Below the pieces are notes generated by a model. It saw only the letters and a list, made by a program, of their open reading frames with translations, did not search any database and had not been told where the DNA came from. Below, one piece after another: positions 26,521-35,677 of a stretch of DNA of 64,000 bases. Source of the DNA: Renibacterium sp. (lineage in GTDB: Bacteria > Actinomycetota > Actinomycetes > Actinomycetales > Micrococcaceae); assembly GCA_017419405.1 (NCBI GenBank), contig JAFOLH010000006.1:372001-436000 (forward strand), read 5' to 3'. A program made the position numbers and the translations under genes. Position 1 is the stretch's first letter. Every line of letters begins with the position of its first letter.

Positions 26521-27284
26521 CCCGCGCTCTCCGGACGCGGGGCCGGCTTCAGCAACGGCCCCTCGGCCCGATCCGGACTCCCCGGCGCATTCGGCGTGGT
26601 GCGGATCTGCGCCTGCACCCGCCGCTCCAGGGCGGCCACCGCCTCGTCCGGCAGCAGCAGAAGCCCATCGAGTTCTTTGCGCGCCCGGTGGTAGGCAAGT
26701 TGGCGTTCGGCCTGGGTGGAAGCCTCATCGACCGCCATGCTGAGCAATTTCTTGGCCGTGCCCAGGCGCTGCCGCTCCGGCTCGCTGTAGTGTGCGTCCT
26801 TGATCCGCTTGGCTTCGCGTTCGGCGACGTCGAAGGCGACCTCGAAATTCCGCAGCGCTTGGCGGTACTCGCTCAACTGCCCGTCGCTGGCAAGATCCGT
26901 CGGCACGGCTGGTCGCAGCCCGTCGGCGAGTCGCTTGGCGCGGAGGAATTCGACGGTGAGCGGTTCCCGGACGTCGGACATCATCGGGAAATCGATCAGT
27001 TTGGCCACGTCCAGTTCATACGCCAGCCAACGGGAATTGACCGCATCGTGATCGGCGAAGAGGCGCAGCGCTTCTTCCTGGCGCGACTGTTCAGCGGTCT
27101 TGCCGAGTGGTGCCGCTGGTCCGTAGTCCGAACCGCCGGCCGCCACGCGCCTGGAATCCCGACCGCCGCGATCGCGCTCCAGCCGGCGGCGCGACCTGCC
27201 GAAGCCGCCGAAAGTACTCCTGATGATCCCGCCGAAAACCGGGAGCAAAAAGATCAACCACCAGTATCCGAGGATCTTATCCAT
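26517..27284 (-). CDS. Conserved hypothetical protein with one N-terminal membrane segment
   Basis: 255 aa. Residues 5-22 (LGYWWLIFLLPVFGGIIR) form a single hydrophobic segment followed by a basic Arg-rich stretch, so the bulk is probably cytoplasmic. The remainder (about 65-230) is helical and charged, with AFDVAEREAKRIKDAHYS and ERQLAYHRARKELDGLLLLP, suggesting coiled coil. The tail is Pro-rich. Not recognised; similar single-pass proteins occur in other Micrococcaceae. Divergent from the antiporter gene. Confidence 0.72.
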   Translation of the reverse strand: MDKILGYWWLIFLLPVFGGIIRSTFGGFGRSRRRLERDRGGRDSRRVAAGGSDYGPAAPLGKTAEQSRQEEALRLFADHDAVNSRWLAYELDVAKLIDFPMMSDVREPLTVEFLRAKRLADGLRPAVPTDLASDGQLSEYRQALRNFEVAFDVAEREAKRIKDAHYSEPERQRLGTAKKLLSMAVDEASTQAERQLAYHRARKELDGLLLLPDEAVAALERRVQAQIRTTPNAPGSPDRAEGPLLKPAPRPESAG

Positions 27285-27394
27285 GCCAGCTCACCAGTCC
27301 ATCCTGGCACTTCGGGCCGGGATGCTCAATGACGGATGTCACCAGTCGCGCCGCAATCCTCCGCAGCAGCCTGCCGATTGCCTGCCGCGCCTGA

Positions 27395-27400
27395 CAGAAT
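27395..27400 (+). promoter_or_regulatory. Predicted leaderless -10 box (CAGAAT)
   Basis: CAGAAT ends 6 nt before the ATG at 27407 of the antiporter gene; the same hexamer and spacing precede the zinc-ribbon gene at 46263. Confidence 0.4.
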
Positions 27401-27406
27401 GGGCGA

Positions 27407-29287
27407 ATGGAATTCTCGCTGACCCTGCTCGCTGCGATCCTTTTGGTCTGTGCGGTCAGCGCGCTCGGCCGGAAAATCAACGTTTCGGCGCCCCTGCTGC
27501 TCGTGGTGATCGGCTGGGCGATCTCCTACCTGCCCTTCGTGCCGAAGCTGGAACTCAATCCGGAAATCGTGCTCCTGGCCCTGTTGCCGCCGCTGTTGTA
27601 CGCCGCCGCGCTGCAAACCTCGTTGATCGACTTCCGCTCCAACCGTCGTGCCATCGGATTGCTCTCGGTCGGCTATGTCATTTTCGCGACCTTCGCCGTC
27701 GGGCTGGTGGCCTGGTGGGTCTTCCCGGGGATTCCGCTGGCTTCGGCGATCGCGCTGGGTGCGGTCGTGGCACCGCCCGACGCGGTCGCGGCGACCGCGA
27801 TCGCCCGCCGGGTCGGCCTGCCCCGGCGGATCGTCAGCGTCCTGGAGGGGGAATCCCTGGTCAATGACGCGACCGCCTTGGTTTGCCTGCGTGCCGCGAT
27901 CGCGGCCTCGGCCGGCGCCGTTTCGGTCTGGCAGATCGGCGGGCAATTCCTCTGGGCCGCCGGTGGCGGCATCGTGATCGGCCTGGTCGCGGCGACCATC
28001 CTGATCCAAATCCGCAAACGGGTGCGCAATGTGGCGATCAACACGTCGATGTCACTCGCGGCGCCGTTCCTGGCCTACTTGCCGGCCGAGGAGTTCCGGC
28101 TCTTCGACGTACCGGCTTCCGGGGTGCTGGCGGTGGTGGTCTGCGGATTGCTGATGGGCGCCAAGAGCCCTGCGATGCCCGGCGGGGCTTCGCGATTGAG
28201 CCAACGCAGCAATTGGGCCACGGTGCAGTTCCTGCTGGAAAACTCGGTCTTCCTGCTGATCGGCCTGCAGGGCAAATGGATCCTCGAAGCGGTGCAGCAA
28301 GACGATTTCAACGCCGCGACCGTTTGGTGGGGCTGCTTGGCGGTTCTGGCCGCCGTCTTGCTGCTGCGCCCGGTCTGGGTGTTTCCAGCCACCTACCTGG
28401 CGCGCTTGTTCCCTGGCATCCGGCGGGCCGAGCCGCATCCGCCATGGACCACGCCCACGGTGATCTCCTGGGCCGGCATGCGCGGAGTGGTGACCCTGGC
28501 CGCGGTGCTCTCTCTGCCCGAGGACTTAGAACATCGGCCGGTGCTGGTTTTGGCAGCGCTGGTCGTGGTGGCCGGGACCTTGGTCATCCAAGGCTTCACG
28601 CTGCCCTCCCTGGTCCGGGTGCTCGGACTGCGCGGGCCGGACCGGCGGGAGGACCTGCTCGCCGAAGCCGCACTGATGCAGCGCGCGACCACGGCGGGCC
28701 TGGCCAAGCTCCGGGAAGTCACCATCGACGAGGACCCGCCCGAGGTGCTCGCGATGCTCAAACGCCGCACCCAGGAACGCGGCTTGGCCGCCTGGGAACG
28801 GCTCGGCCGGCCGGAAGCCGAAGGGCAGACGCCGTCGCAACGCTACGGCCAACTGCGCCGCGCGATGCTGCAGGCCGAACGCGATGAAGTGCTCAGTCTG
28901 CGCCGGACCGGCGACTATCCGCACGACGTGCTCGCCGAGGTCCTGGACCGGCTCGACGTCGAAGAGTCGATGCTGGAAAACGCCACCGAAGACAGCGTGT
29001 TCGATGATCCGAGCGAATTCCCAAGCCGCACCGATGGTTGCGAGCACCTGGCCGCGGCCGGGGATTTGCCGATTCCGGAAACGCCGGAATGCCTGGATTG
29101 CCTTCGGGAAGGCACGGTTCCGGTACACCTGAGAATGTGCCTGAGCTGCGGCGCGGTGGGCTGTTGCGATTCCTCCGAGGGACGGCATGCCACCCGGCAT
29201 TTCCACGGAACCGGACATCCGGTCATGCGCAGCGTCGAGCCCGGCGAGTCTTGGCGTTGGTGTTACTCCGACGAGTTGCTGGGCTGA
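27407..29287 (+). CDS. CPA1 Na+/H+ antiporter fused to a UBP-type zinc finger
   Basis: 626 aa. Residues 1-400 are a 12-13 helix cation/proton antiporter with the ion-site motifs VAPPDAV (Asp125) and EGESLVNDATAL (Glu148, Asp154). A helical linker follows (about 415-535). Residues 545-626 form a ZnF-UBP domain: Cys545 and His547, Cys562/565, Cys578/581, Cys586/587, then His594, 598, 600 and 604. ZnF-UBP domains bind ubiquitin C-termini in eukaryotes; their role in bacteria is unknown. The soluble domain may sense zinc or regulate transport. The reading frame is continuous, so this is a real fusion. Confidence 0.9.
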   Translation: MEFSLTLLAAILLVCAVSALGRKINVSAPLLLVVIGWAISYLPFVPKLELNPEIVLLALLPPLLYAAALQTSLIDFRSNRRAIGLLSVGYVIFATFAVGLVAWWVFPGIPLASAIALGAVVAPPDAVAATAIARRVGLPRRIVSVLEGESLVNDATALVCLRAAIAASAGAVSVWQIGGQFLWAAGGGIVIGLVAATILIQIRKRVRNVAINTSMSLAAPFLAYLPAEEFRLFDVPASGVLAVVVCGLLMGAKSPAMPGGASRLSQRSNWATVQFLLENSVFLLIGLQGKWILEAVQQDDFNAATVWWGCLAVLAAVLLLRPVWVFPATYLARLFPGIRRAEPHPPWTTPTVISWAGMRGVVTLAAVLSLPEDLEHRPVLVLAALVVVAGTLVIQGFTLPSLVRVLGLRGPDRREDLLAEAALMQRATTAGLAKLREVTIDEDPPEVLAMLKRRTQERGLAAWERLGRPEAEGQTPSQRYGQLRRAMLQAERDEVLSLRRTGDYPHDVLAEVLDRLDVEESMLENATEDSVFDDPSEFPSRTDGCEHLAAAGDLPIPETPECLDCLREGTVPVHLRMCLSCGAVGCCDSSEGRHATRHFHGTGHPVMRSVEPGESWRWCYSDELLG

Positions 29288-29344
29288 TTCCGGGCTCTGC
29301 GGCCGGCAGGTGTTTTGCTGAGAAGTTCGCACAGGGCTGTGCCG

Positions 29345-29350
29345 TAACCT
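29345..29350 (+). promoter_or_regulatory. Predicted leaderless -10 box (TAACCT) that suggests a GTG start
   Basis: TAACCT ends 3 nt before the ATG at 29354 but 6 nt before the in-frame GTG at 29357. The spacing seen in other genes here favours GTG. Confidence 0.45.
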
Positions 29351-29356
29351 TGAATG

Positions 29357-30100
29357 GTGACTCTTGCATCGATCAGCCACGCCGCCCTTTCGAGTACCGG
29401 CAGCATGCCGGCCTTCGTCGGCGGCCCGGTTCCCACTGCCAGCTTTTTGCCCGATTGGCTCAATCCTCAGGTGTTCCTCGCCGACCCGGCGCTCGGGCCC
29501 TGGGTCGTGCTGTTGGTGTGCGCGATTGTTTTCGCGGAAACCGGCCTGCTCGTGGGGTTCTTCCTGCCCGGGGATTCGATGCTCTTCACGGCCGGCCTCC
29601 TGGTGGCCACCGGAACCATCCACTTCAACATCTGGCTCTTCGTTCTGCTGATCTTCATCTGCGCCTTCGCCGGCGACCAAGTCGGCTATCTGATCGGCAG
29701 AAAGGCCGGGCCGGCGATTTTCAAGCGTCCGGATTCCCGGTTCTTCAAGCAGGAATATGTCGAAAAGGCCCACGTCTTCTTCGAAAAACACGGTGGCAAA
29801 GCGGTCGTCCTGGCGCGTTTCGTACCCGTGGTGCGGACCTTCACCCCGGTAATCGCCGGAGTGGCGCAGATGAACTACCGGCACTTCGTCAGCTTCAACA
29901 TCATCGGAGCCGTGCTCTGGGGTGTGGGCTTGCCGTTGCTTGGCTGGGTGCTCGGCGACCGGGTGCCGTTCGTACGGGACAACCTCGATGTGATCTTCAT
30001 CGTGATCGTGCTGATTTCGGTCTTGCCGATCGCGATCGAGGTCTTCCGTGGCTGGCGCTCGAACAAGAAGAAGCAGAATCCGAGCGAAGAAGCCGTCTGA
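29357..30100 (+). CDS. DedA-family membrane protein
   Basis: About 247-aa polytopic protein of the DedA/VTT family, implicated in lipid-carrier or phospholipid flipping at the membrane. Conserved features are the acidic motif FAETGLLVGFFLPGDS near residue 57, FAGDQVGYLIGRK, the arginine motif LARFVPVVRTFTPVIAG and a basic C-terminus (WRSNKKK). ATG 29354 is the alternative start, one residue longer. Undecaprenyl-phosphate recycling by UptA-type DedA proteins is a possible role. Confidence 0.9.
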   Translation: MTLASISHAALSSTGSMPAFVGGPVPTASFLPDWLNPQVFLADPALGPWVVLLVCAIVFAETGLLVGFFLPGDSMLFTAGLLVATGTIHFNIWLFVLLIFICAFAGDQVGYLIGRKAGPAIFKRPDSRFFKQEYVEKAHVFFEKHGGKAVVLARFVPVVRTFTPVIAGVAQMNYRHFVSFNIIGAVLWGVGLPLLGWVLGDRVPFVRDNLDVIFIVIVLISVLPIAIEVFRGWRSNKKKQNPSEEAV

Positions 30101-30137
30101 ACCGGCAGCAGCCGCCCGGCCGCACCCGGCAACGGGA

Positions 30138-30770
30138 CTAACCGAGCAGCCGTACGATCGCCGGAAGCAATTTCCGGAACGCTTCGCCGCGATGCGAGAT
30201 CGCGTTCTTCTGCTGGGCGGAGAGTTCCGCGCAGGAGACCTGCCAGCCGTCCGGTTGCAGGATCGGATCGTAGCCGAAGCCTCCGGTGCCGCGGGGCTCA
30301 GTCAGCAGGCTGCCGCGCAGTTCGCCGGTCTCCAAGACTTCCAGCGGATCCGGTCCGGGCCGCACCAACGCCGCAGCGCAGACGAACTTCGCCGCCCGGT
30401 GCTCGGCGCCGATGTCGCCCAATTGCGCGAGCAGCAGCGCCAAATTCGCAGCATCGTCACCGTGCCGGCCGGCCCAGCGGGCAGAAAAAATCCCCGGCGC
30501 GCCGCCGAGCACCGCCACGGCCAATCCGGAGTCGTCGGCGATCGCCGGCAATCCGGTGGCCTGGCTGACCGCGTGCGCCTTCAACAAGGCGTTTTCCGCG
30601 AAAGTCACCCCGGTTTCGACCACATCGGGTGCACCCACCGCGGCTGCGTCCACCACCTGGCGGTCCACGTCGAGACCCGGCACCTGACCGCGCAGCAATT
30701 CGCGCAGTTCGCGCAATTTCCCCGCGTTGTGGGTGGCCAGCACCAACCGGGGCGCGGTCCCGGACGGCAT
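30138..30770 (-). CDS. rdgB: Non-canonical purine NTP pyrophosphatase (XTP/dITP)
   Basis: 210-aa Ham1/RdgB enzyme that removes dITP and XTP from the nucleotide pool. The N-terminal nucleotide motif is THNAGKLRELREL, followed by ENALLKAHA and ADDSGLAV, and near the end GFGYDPIL and SHRGEAF. The ATG overlaps the last base of the rph stop, so the two are coupled, as in mycobacteria (Rv1340-Rv1341). Confidence 0.95.
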   Translation of the reverse strand: MPSGTAPRLVLATHNAGKLRELRELLRGQVPGLDVDRQVVDAAAVGAPDVVETGVTFAENALLKAHAVSQATGLPAIADDSGLAVAVLGGAPGIFSARWAGRHGDDAANLALLLAQLGDIGAEHRAAKFVCAAALVRPGPDPLEVLETGELRGSLLTEPRGTGGFGYDPILQPDGWQVSCAELSAQQKNAISHRGEAFRKLLPAIVRLLG

Positions 30771-31528
30771 CAGAGCAGGCCCAAGGTCTCGCGCTGGATC
30801 TGCGCCAACTGCTCAGTACCCAGAAGTGCCAAATCCAAAAGTTTGTTCAGCTCGTCGCGATCGAAAGGCGCCCCCTCGGCGGTGCCCTGGACCTCGACGA
30901 ACTTGCCGCTTCCGGTGACCACGACATTCATGTCGGTTTCCGCCCGGACGTCTTCCACATAGGCCAAATCGAGCATCGGCACGGTGTCGATGATGCCCAC
31001 GGAGACTGCGGCCACGGTGTCCACCAAAGGCTGCGCCGAGGCGGAGATGAGTTTGTTCTCCCGGGCGAAGCGGATCGATTCGGCGAGCGCCACATAAGCC
31101 CCGGTGATCGCTGCGGTCCGGGTGCCGCCGTCGGCCTGCAGGACGTCGCAGTCCAAGACGATGGTGTTCTCGCCCAACGCTTTGGTGTCGATGATCGAGC
31201 GCAGCGAACGGCCGATCAGCCGGGAGATCTCGTGCGTCCGCCCGCCGATCTTGCCCTTGACCGACTCCCGGTCGGACCGGGTGTTCGTGGCGCGTGGGAG
31301 CATCGCGTATTCCGCGGTGACCCAACCCCGGCCCTCACCGCGCAGCCAACGGGGCACGCCTTCGGTCAACGAAGCCGTGCACAGCACCCGGGTATTGCCG
31401 AACTCGATCAACGCGGAGCCTTCGGCTTGGCTGGACCAGCCCCGGGTGATCGAAATGTCGCGGAGTTGGTCGGCGCTGCGCCCGTCGGCGCGTTGCACGG
31501 AAGAAGACAGGCTGGGGATCGATGACAT
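30770..31528 (-). CDS. rph: Ribonuclease PH
   Basis: 252-aa phosphorolytic 3'-5' exoribonuclease for tRNA 3'-end maturation. Conserved stretches are [67 protein letters not shown] and the C-terminal EVQGTAEG. The ATG at 31528 lies 7 nt after TAGGCT, fitting a leaderless mRNA; the frame is open to a TTG at 31546 that lies inside the promoter. First gene of the rph-rdgB pair. Confidence 0.95.
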   Translation of the reverse strand: MSSIPSLSSSVQRADGRSADQLRDISITRGWSSQAEGSALIEFGNTRVLCTASLTEGVPRWLRGEGRGWVTAEYAMLPRATNTRSDRESVKGKIGGRTHEISRLIGRSLRSIIDTKALGENTIVLDCDVLQADGGTRTAAITGAYVALAESIRFARENKLISASAQPLVDTVAAVSVGIIDTVPMLDLAYVEDVRAETDMNVVVTGSGKFVEVQGTAEGAPFDRDELNKLLDLALLGTEQLAQIQRETLGLL

Positions 31529-31535
31529 GCTCACC

Positions 31536-31541
31536 AGCCTA
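31536..31541 (-). promoter_or_regulatory. Predicted leaderless -10 box (TAGGCT) of rph-rdgB
   Basis: TAGGCT on the - strand ends 7 nt before the ATG at 31528. Confidence 0.5.
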
Positions 31542-31654
31542 CCCAATCCCAGCCCGCGGAGCAGGCCCGGCGGGCCGGCCGGCGCTGCGGCAACGGAATC
31601 CTCCGGAGGCCGGAGCGGCGGGCCGCCAGATTGGATCGCCGGATCGCCGGGATC

Positions 31655-32452
31655 CTAGATCGTGTAGTGCACTCCGGCCACGGCAACCGCCACATCGCCG
31701 GTGAAAACGGCTTTGGCTTCTTCGACGACCACCACCGGATCGGTCCAGACCGGCAGATGGGTCAGCAGCAGGCGGCGGACTCCGGCCTCGACGGCGGCTT
31801 CAGCAGCCCGTTTGCCGGTCAGATGCACGCCTTTGATCGCATCGTCCCGGCCTTCCTGGAAGGCTGCTTCGCAGAGGAAGAAATGCGCGTCTTGCGCAGC
31901 TTCGACCAAGCCTGCGCAGGCGTCGGTGTCCCCCGAGTAGCTGAGCACCACGTGCCGGTCCACCCCGGTGCCGTCGAACTCGTCGACTTCGACGCGCAGT
32001 GCGTAGGCCTCCTCCATCGGATGGTCTACCGGATACGGCGTGATCGTGAAAGGACCCAGTTTCACCGGTGCACGTTCCGCCCAAGTGATGAAATCGAATT
32101 CCTCGCTCATCCCGGGTTCCGGGTCCAGGCCATACGCGGTGGCCAGCCGTTCCGCGGTCGCGGCCGGGCCCCAGACCGGGATCCGGCCGGTCGGCCAGCC
32201 GTCGGGATTCCAGCGCACCGCCACGTGCAGGCCGCACAGGTCCATGCAGTGGTCCGGGTGCAAATGGCTCAGGAAGATTCCGTCGATATCGGCCAGGTCC
32301 ATGTATTTCTGCACCGCGCCCAAGGCGCCGCTGCCCAGATCCAGGAGGATCCGCCAGGGCCGGGTGCCGTCGTGCGCGGTCAGCAGATAGCACGATGCCG
32401 GGGACTGCGGCCCGGGAAACGACCCGCTGCAGCCGACGATGGTGAGCTTCAT
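31655..32452 (-). CDS. MBL-fold hydrolase, cyclic-nucleotide phosphodiesterase-like
   Basis: 265-aa metallo-beta-lactamase-fold protein with HLHPDH (residues 63-68) and further metal ligands in SGDTDAC and LTHLPVW. It lies between murI and rph exactly as Rv1339 does in M. tuberculosis; Rv1339 has been described as an atypical class II cAMP phosphodiesterase that lowers tolerance to cell-wall drugs when expressed. Family and synteny support the same role here, unproven. The ATG overlaps the murI stop (32449-32452). RNase Z-like activity is the alternative. Confidence 0.85.
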   Translation of the reverse strand: MKLTIVGCSGSFPGPQSPASCYLLTAHDGTRPWRILLDLGSGALGAVQKYMDLADIDGIFLSHLHPDHCMDLCGLHVAVRWNPDGWPTGRIPVWGPAATAERLATAYGLDPEPGMSEEFDFITWAERAPVKLGPFTITPYPVDHPMEEAYALRVEVDEFDGTGVDRHVVLSYSGDTDACAGLVEAAQDAHFFLCEAAFQEGRDDAIKGVHLTGKRAAEAAVEAGVRRLLLTHLPVWTDPVVVVEEAKAVFTGDVAVAVAGVHYTI

Positions 32453-33375
32453 CCGGCACGTCCGGCCTGCGCGCCCTGCCCGGCTCGCGCGGCACGCAGC
32501 ATTTCCGGCGTGATCCGGGTCAAAGAACCGGTGGGATAGTGTGCCGAAACGTGCGCCGCATGTTCCACCGCGAGCACTTCCGGCCCCAGGAACCGCCTGG
32601 CCAGGGCGCCGAAGCTTTCGGCATCCCCGGTGGCCAGAAACCGGTGTTGCGGCGGCAGCTCTTCGGTCCGTTCCAAGTCGTGCTCGAGCAGGGCCCGGTA
32701 TACGTCCTTCGCGGTTTCCTCGGCGCTGGAGACCAGGGTGACACCGTCGCCCATCACATAGGAAATGACTCCGGTGAGCAAGGGGTAATGCGTGCAGCCC
32801 AGTACCAAGGTGTCGACTCCGGCCGCCTTCAGCGGGGCCAGATACGCCTCCGCGGTGTTGAGCAGTTCCGGTCCGGAGGTGATCCCGGATTCGACGAAAG
32901 CCACGAACTCCGGGCAGGCCGCCGAGGTCACGTGCAAATCCGGAGCCACTGCGAAGCTGTCTTCATAGGCCCGCGAGCCCACGGTGGCCTCGGTGCCGAT
33001 CACGCCGATCCGGCCGCTCCGGGTGGCCGCGACCGCACGGCGCACGGCCGGTCGGATCACTTCGACCACCGGGATCCCGTGGCGCAGCGTGTACCGCTCA
33101 CGGGCGTCCGGCAGCACCGCGGCGGTCGCCGAGTTGCAGGCGATGACCAGCAGCTTGACCCCGGAGTCCACCAACTCGTCCATCACACCGAGCGCGTTCG
33201 CCCGGACCTCGGCAATCGGCAATGGCCCGTAAGGGGCGTTGGCGGTATCCCCCACATAGAAAATCGACTCGTTCGGCAGCTGGTCCAGGATCGCCCGGGC
33301 CACGGTCAACCCGCCGACCCCGGAATCGAAAATGCCCACCGGCGCTTGGCGTTGCACTACCGGTACGGAATTCAT
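32449..33375 (-). CDS. murI: Glutamate racemase
   Basis: 308-aa enzyme making D-glutamate for peptidoglycan. Active-site motifs are [12 protein letters not shown] (Asp17, Ser18), ACNSATAA (first catalytic Cys) and LGCTHYPLL (second catalytic Cys). ATG 33375 overlaps the DUF2017 stop as TGATG; a GTG one codon earlier (33378) is equally possible. GGGGAG lies 6-9 nt upstream. Coupled at the 3' end to the MBL gene. Confidence 0.96.
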   Translation of the reverse strand: MNSVPVVQRQAPVGIFDSGVGGLTVARAILDQLPNESIFYVGDTANAPYGPLPIAEVRANALGVMDELVDSGVKLLVIACNSATAAVLPDARERYTLRHGIPVVEVIRPAVRRAVAATRSGRIGVIGTEATVGSRAYEDSFAVAPDLHVTSAACPEFVAFVESGITSGPELLNTAEAYLAPLKAAGVDTLVLGCTHYPLLTGVISYVMGDGVTLVSSAEETAKDVYRALLEHDLERTEELPPQHRFLATGDAESFGALARRFLGPEVLAVEHAAHVSAHYPTGSLTRITPEMLRAARAGQGAQAGRAG

Positions 33376-33974
33376 CACGGCGCGCTCCCCTCGTTGCCCG
33401 GCCGCCCATCGCCCGGTCCTCCGGCCTTGGCGGATTCCAGCATTGCGCGGACCACTCCGTTCTGCACTGCGCCCACGAAGTAGAAAAGCGTCCGCAATTC
33501 CAAGTCGCCGTCGCCGGGGTCTTCGGATTCGAGCACTTCATGCAGTTCGTCGACGTCGGCCGCGGTCTGCAGGCCCAGCCGTTCGGCGAACACCAGACGT
33601 ACATCGTTCAAGGCCCGGGCGAACAATTCGGCTTGCTTCAGATCGAGCTTGAGCTCATCGGAATCCAACATCAAACTGGCTGCCTGCAAGGCACCGATTT
33701 TGCTCTGCCGCACCGAGCGCTCGGTGAGCCGGCGCAACTCCAGGGCCGCAGTGCCGTCGCCCTCGACCCCGTCCGGGAGCAGGCGGCGCAAAGCCGGGTC
33801 CTCGGGCACCTGCACTTCGTCGTCCCAACCGATGATCGCGGCCAGCGGATCCGCTGATTCCGGCGGTTCCAGGAGCTTGATCACCGAACCGATCACGCCC
33901 TGCAGGATGTGCCGCTCGTCCGGACCGATGAATGCCGTGATTCCGGTGGTTCCGGAACTGAAACCCTCAGACAT
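33375..33974 (-). CDS. DUF2017 family protein
   Basis: 199-aa protein conserved next to clpS in actinobacteria (Rv1332 in M. tuberculosis). It contains [16 protein letters not shown] near residue 20, a central acidic region and a helical C-terminal half ending in [18 protein letters not shown]. No catalytic motif is apparent. The start overlaps the clpS end by 8 nt. The constant pairing suggests a link to Clp adaptor function, but nothing in the sequence shows it. Confidence 0.85.
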   Translation of the reverse strand: MSEGFSSGTTGITAFIGPDERHILQGVIGSVIKLLEPPESADPLAAIIGWDDEVQVPEDPALRRLLPDGVEGDGTAALELRRLTERSVRQSKIGALQAASLMLDSDELKLDLKQAELFARALNDVRLVFAERLGLQTAADVDELHEVLESEDPGDGDLELRTLFYFVGAVQNGVVRAMLESAKAGGPGDGRPGNEGSAP

Positions 33975-34281
33975 CTGATTCCTTGCGGACGGTCGCCTGC
34001 AGGCCGAAGGAATGCATCGCCATCATGTCGGTTTCCGCCTTTTCCCGGGGCCCCCGCGAAACCACGGCTTTTCCGGTGGTGTGCACCTGAAGCATCAAGC
34101 TCTCCGCGTACTGCGCCGAGTAGCCGAAATAGCTTTGGAACACGTAGCTGACGTAGTCCATGGTGTTGATCGGATCATCCCAGACCACGACTGCCCAAGG
34201 CAGGTCCTCCGATGCCTCTTCCACGGCCGAGGTTTCCTGCTCGAGCTCCCGGATCTGCTCCGTCAGCGTGCTGATACTCAT
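33967..34281 (-). CDS. clpS: ATP-dependent Clp protease adaptor ClpS
   Basis: 104-aa adaptor that delivers N-degron substrates to ClpAP/ClpCP. Core features are WAVVVWDDPINTMDYVSYVFQ (the substrate pocket DDPxNT) and HTTGKAVVSRGPREKAE. The first 25 residues are an acidic, flexible extension. The ATG is preceded by TAGAAT with a 6-nt spacer, indicating leaderless expression, and faces the pncB promoter 36 nt away. Confidence 0.95.
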   Translation of the reverse strand: MSISTLTEQIRELEQETSAVEEASEDLPWAVVVWDDPINTMDYVSYVFQSYFGYSAQYAESLMLQVHTTGKAVVSRGPREKAETDMMAMHSFGLQATVRKESDV

Positions 34282-34287
34282 ATGTCC

Positions 34288-34311
34288 ATTCTAGGCGGGC
34301 CGGATTAGAGT
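34288..34311. promoter_or_regulatory. Back-to-back leaderless promoters for clpS and pncB
   Basis: TAGAAT on the - strand (34293-34288) ends 6 nt before the clpS ATG and TAGAGT (34306-34311) ends 6 nt before the pncB GTG. The geometry is nearly identical to the pair at 21324-21346. Confidence 0.62.
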
Positions 34312-34317
34312 ACTGGT

Positions 34318-35670
34318 GTGACCTCGCTCAACCCGTCCCAGTCCGCCTTCGGCACGCCGACTGCCAGCACGGCCCTGTTCACCGACCGATACGAATTGAC
34401 CATGCTGCAAGCGGCGCTGCATTCCGGCACCGCCTTCCGCTCCAGTGTCTTCGAAGTCTTCGCGCGCCGGCTGCCGGAAGGCCGTCGGTACGGCGTGGTG
34501 GGCGGCACCGGACGGCTCTTGGCCGGGCTCGCGGATTTCCGGTTCGGCGATGCGGAGCTCGGGTTCCTCGCCGAACAGCAGGTGGTCAACCAGCAGACCT
34601 TGGACTTCCTGGCCGATTTCAGCTTCACCGGCAACATCTACGGTTACGCGGAGGGCGAAGCCTATTTCCCGAATTCGCCGATCCTGGTGGTCGAAGGCAG
34701 CTTCGCCGAGGCCTGCATCCTGGAAACCTATGTGCTCTCGATCCTCAACCACGACAGTGCGATCGCCTCGGCGGCATCCCGGATGACCAGTGCTGCGGGC
34801 GACCGGCCCTGCATCGAAATGGGCTCCCGGCGCACGCACGAGGAATCCGCGGTGTCCGCAGCCCGGGCAGCAATCATCGCAGGATTCGCGAGCACCTCCA
34901 ACCTCGAGGCCGGCCGGCGCTTCGGCGTTCCCACCGTGGGCACCGCAGCGCACTCCTTCACGCTGCTGCACGATTCCGAACGCGCGGCATTCCAAGCCCA
35001 AATCGCCGCACAAGGGCCCGGGACCACCCTGCTCGTCGACACCTACGACGTGCCGGCGGCGGTGCAGACCGCAGTCGAGTTGGCCGGTCCTGAGCTCGGC
35101 GCCGTCCGGCTGGATTCCGGCGACCTCGTGGTCCAGGCCCGCCAAGTGCGCGCGCAACTCGATGCCCTGGGCAATCTCAACACCAGGATCGTGGTCACCT
35201 CCGATCTGGACGAGTTCGCGATCGCCGCGCTGGCCGCCGCTCCGGTGGACGCCTACGGCGTCGGCACCTCGGTGGCCACCGGATCCGGCGCGCCGACCGC
35301 CGGGATGGTCTACAAGCTGGTCAGCCGCAGCGGAGACGACGGAGAGTTCGTCTCGGTCGCCAAAGCTTCGAAGAACAAGGCCAGCGTGGGCGGGCGCAAA
35401 TACGCCTTGCGCCGGCGCAGCGCGGCTGGCGTGGCGCAGGCCGAGGTCATCGGCATCGGGCACCGGCCCGAGGACGACGGCGACGATCGCCCGCTGATGC
35501 AGGACTTCGTCGTCGCTGGGCTGCTGCAGCCTGGCTGGACCGGGCCGGAAGCGGTGCTGCGGGCGGCCCGGCGGCATCAAGAATCCACCGCGGAGCTGCC
35601 GGCGTCCTGGCGCCAACTGCAGCGCGGTGAACCCGTGATCCCCACCGAATACGAAGCCCCGAAAGGTTAA
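34318..35670 (+). CDS. pncB: Nicotinate phosphoribosyltransferase
   Basis: 450-aa enzyme that joins nicotinate to PRPP in NAD salvage. Typical features are ALFTDRYELTMLQAAL near residue 20, EMGSRRTHEESAV with the phosphorylated-His region, GTAAHSFTLLH and RLDSGDLVVQARQVR, and YGVGTSVATG. GTG start after a TAGAGT box with 6-nt spacer, no ribosome binding site. Followed after 7 nt by the nicotinamidase gene, so the two enzymes convert nicotinamide to NaMN. Position next to clpS matches Rv1330c-Rv1331. Confidence 0.96.
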   Translation: MTSLNPSQSAFGTPTASTALFTDRYELTMLQAALHSGTAFRSSVFEVFARRLPEGRRYGVVGGTGRLLAGLADFRFGDAELGFLAEQQVVNQQTLDFLADFSFTGNIYGYAEGEAYFPNSPILVVEGSFAEACILETYVLSILNHDSAIASAASRMTSAAGDRPCIEMGSRRTHEESAVSAARAAIIAGFASTSNLEAGRRFGVPTVGTAAHSFTLLHDSERAAFQAQIAAQGPGTTLLVDTYDVPAAVQTAVELAGPELGAVRLDSGDLVVQARQVRAQLDALGNLNTRIVVTSDLDEFAIAALAAAPVDAYGVGTSVATGSGAPTAGMVYKLVSRSGDDGEFVSVAKASKNKASVGGRKYALRRRSAAGVAQAEVIGIGHRPEDDGDDRPLMQDFVVAGLLQPGWTGPEAVLRAARRHQESTAELPASWRQLQRGEPVIPTEYEAPKG

Positions 35671-35677
35671 CCCCGCC

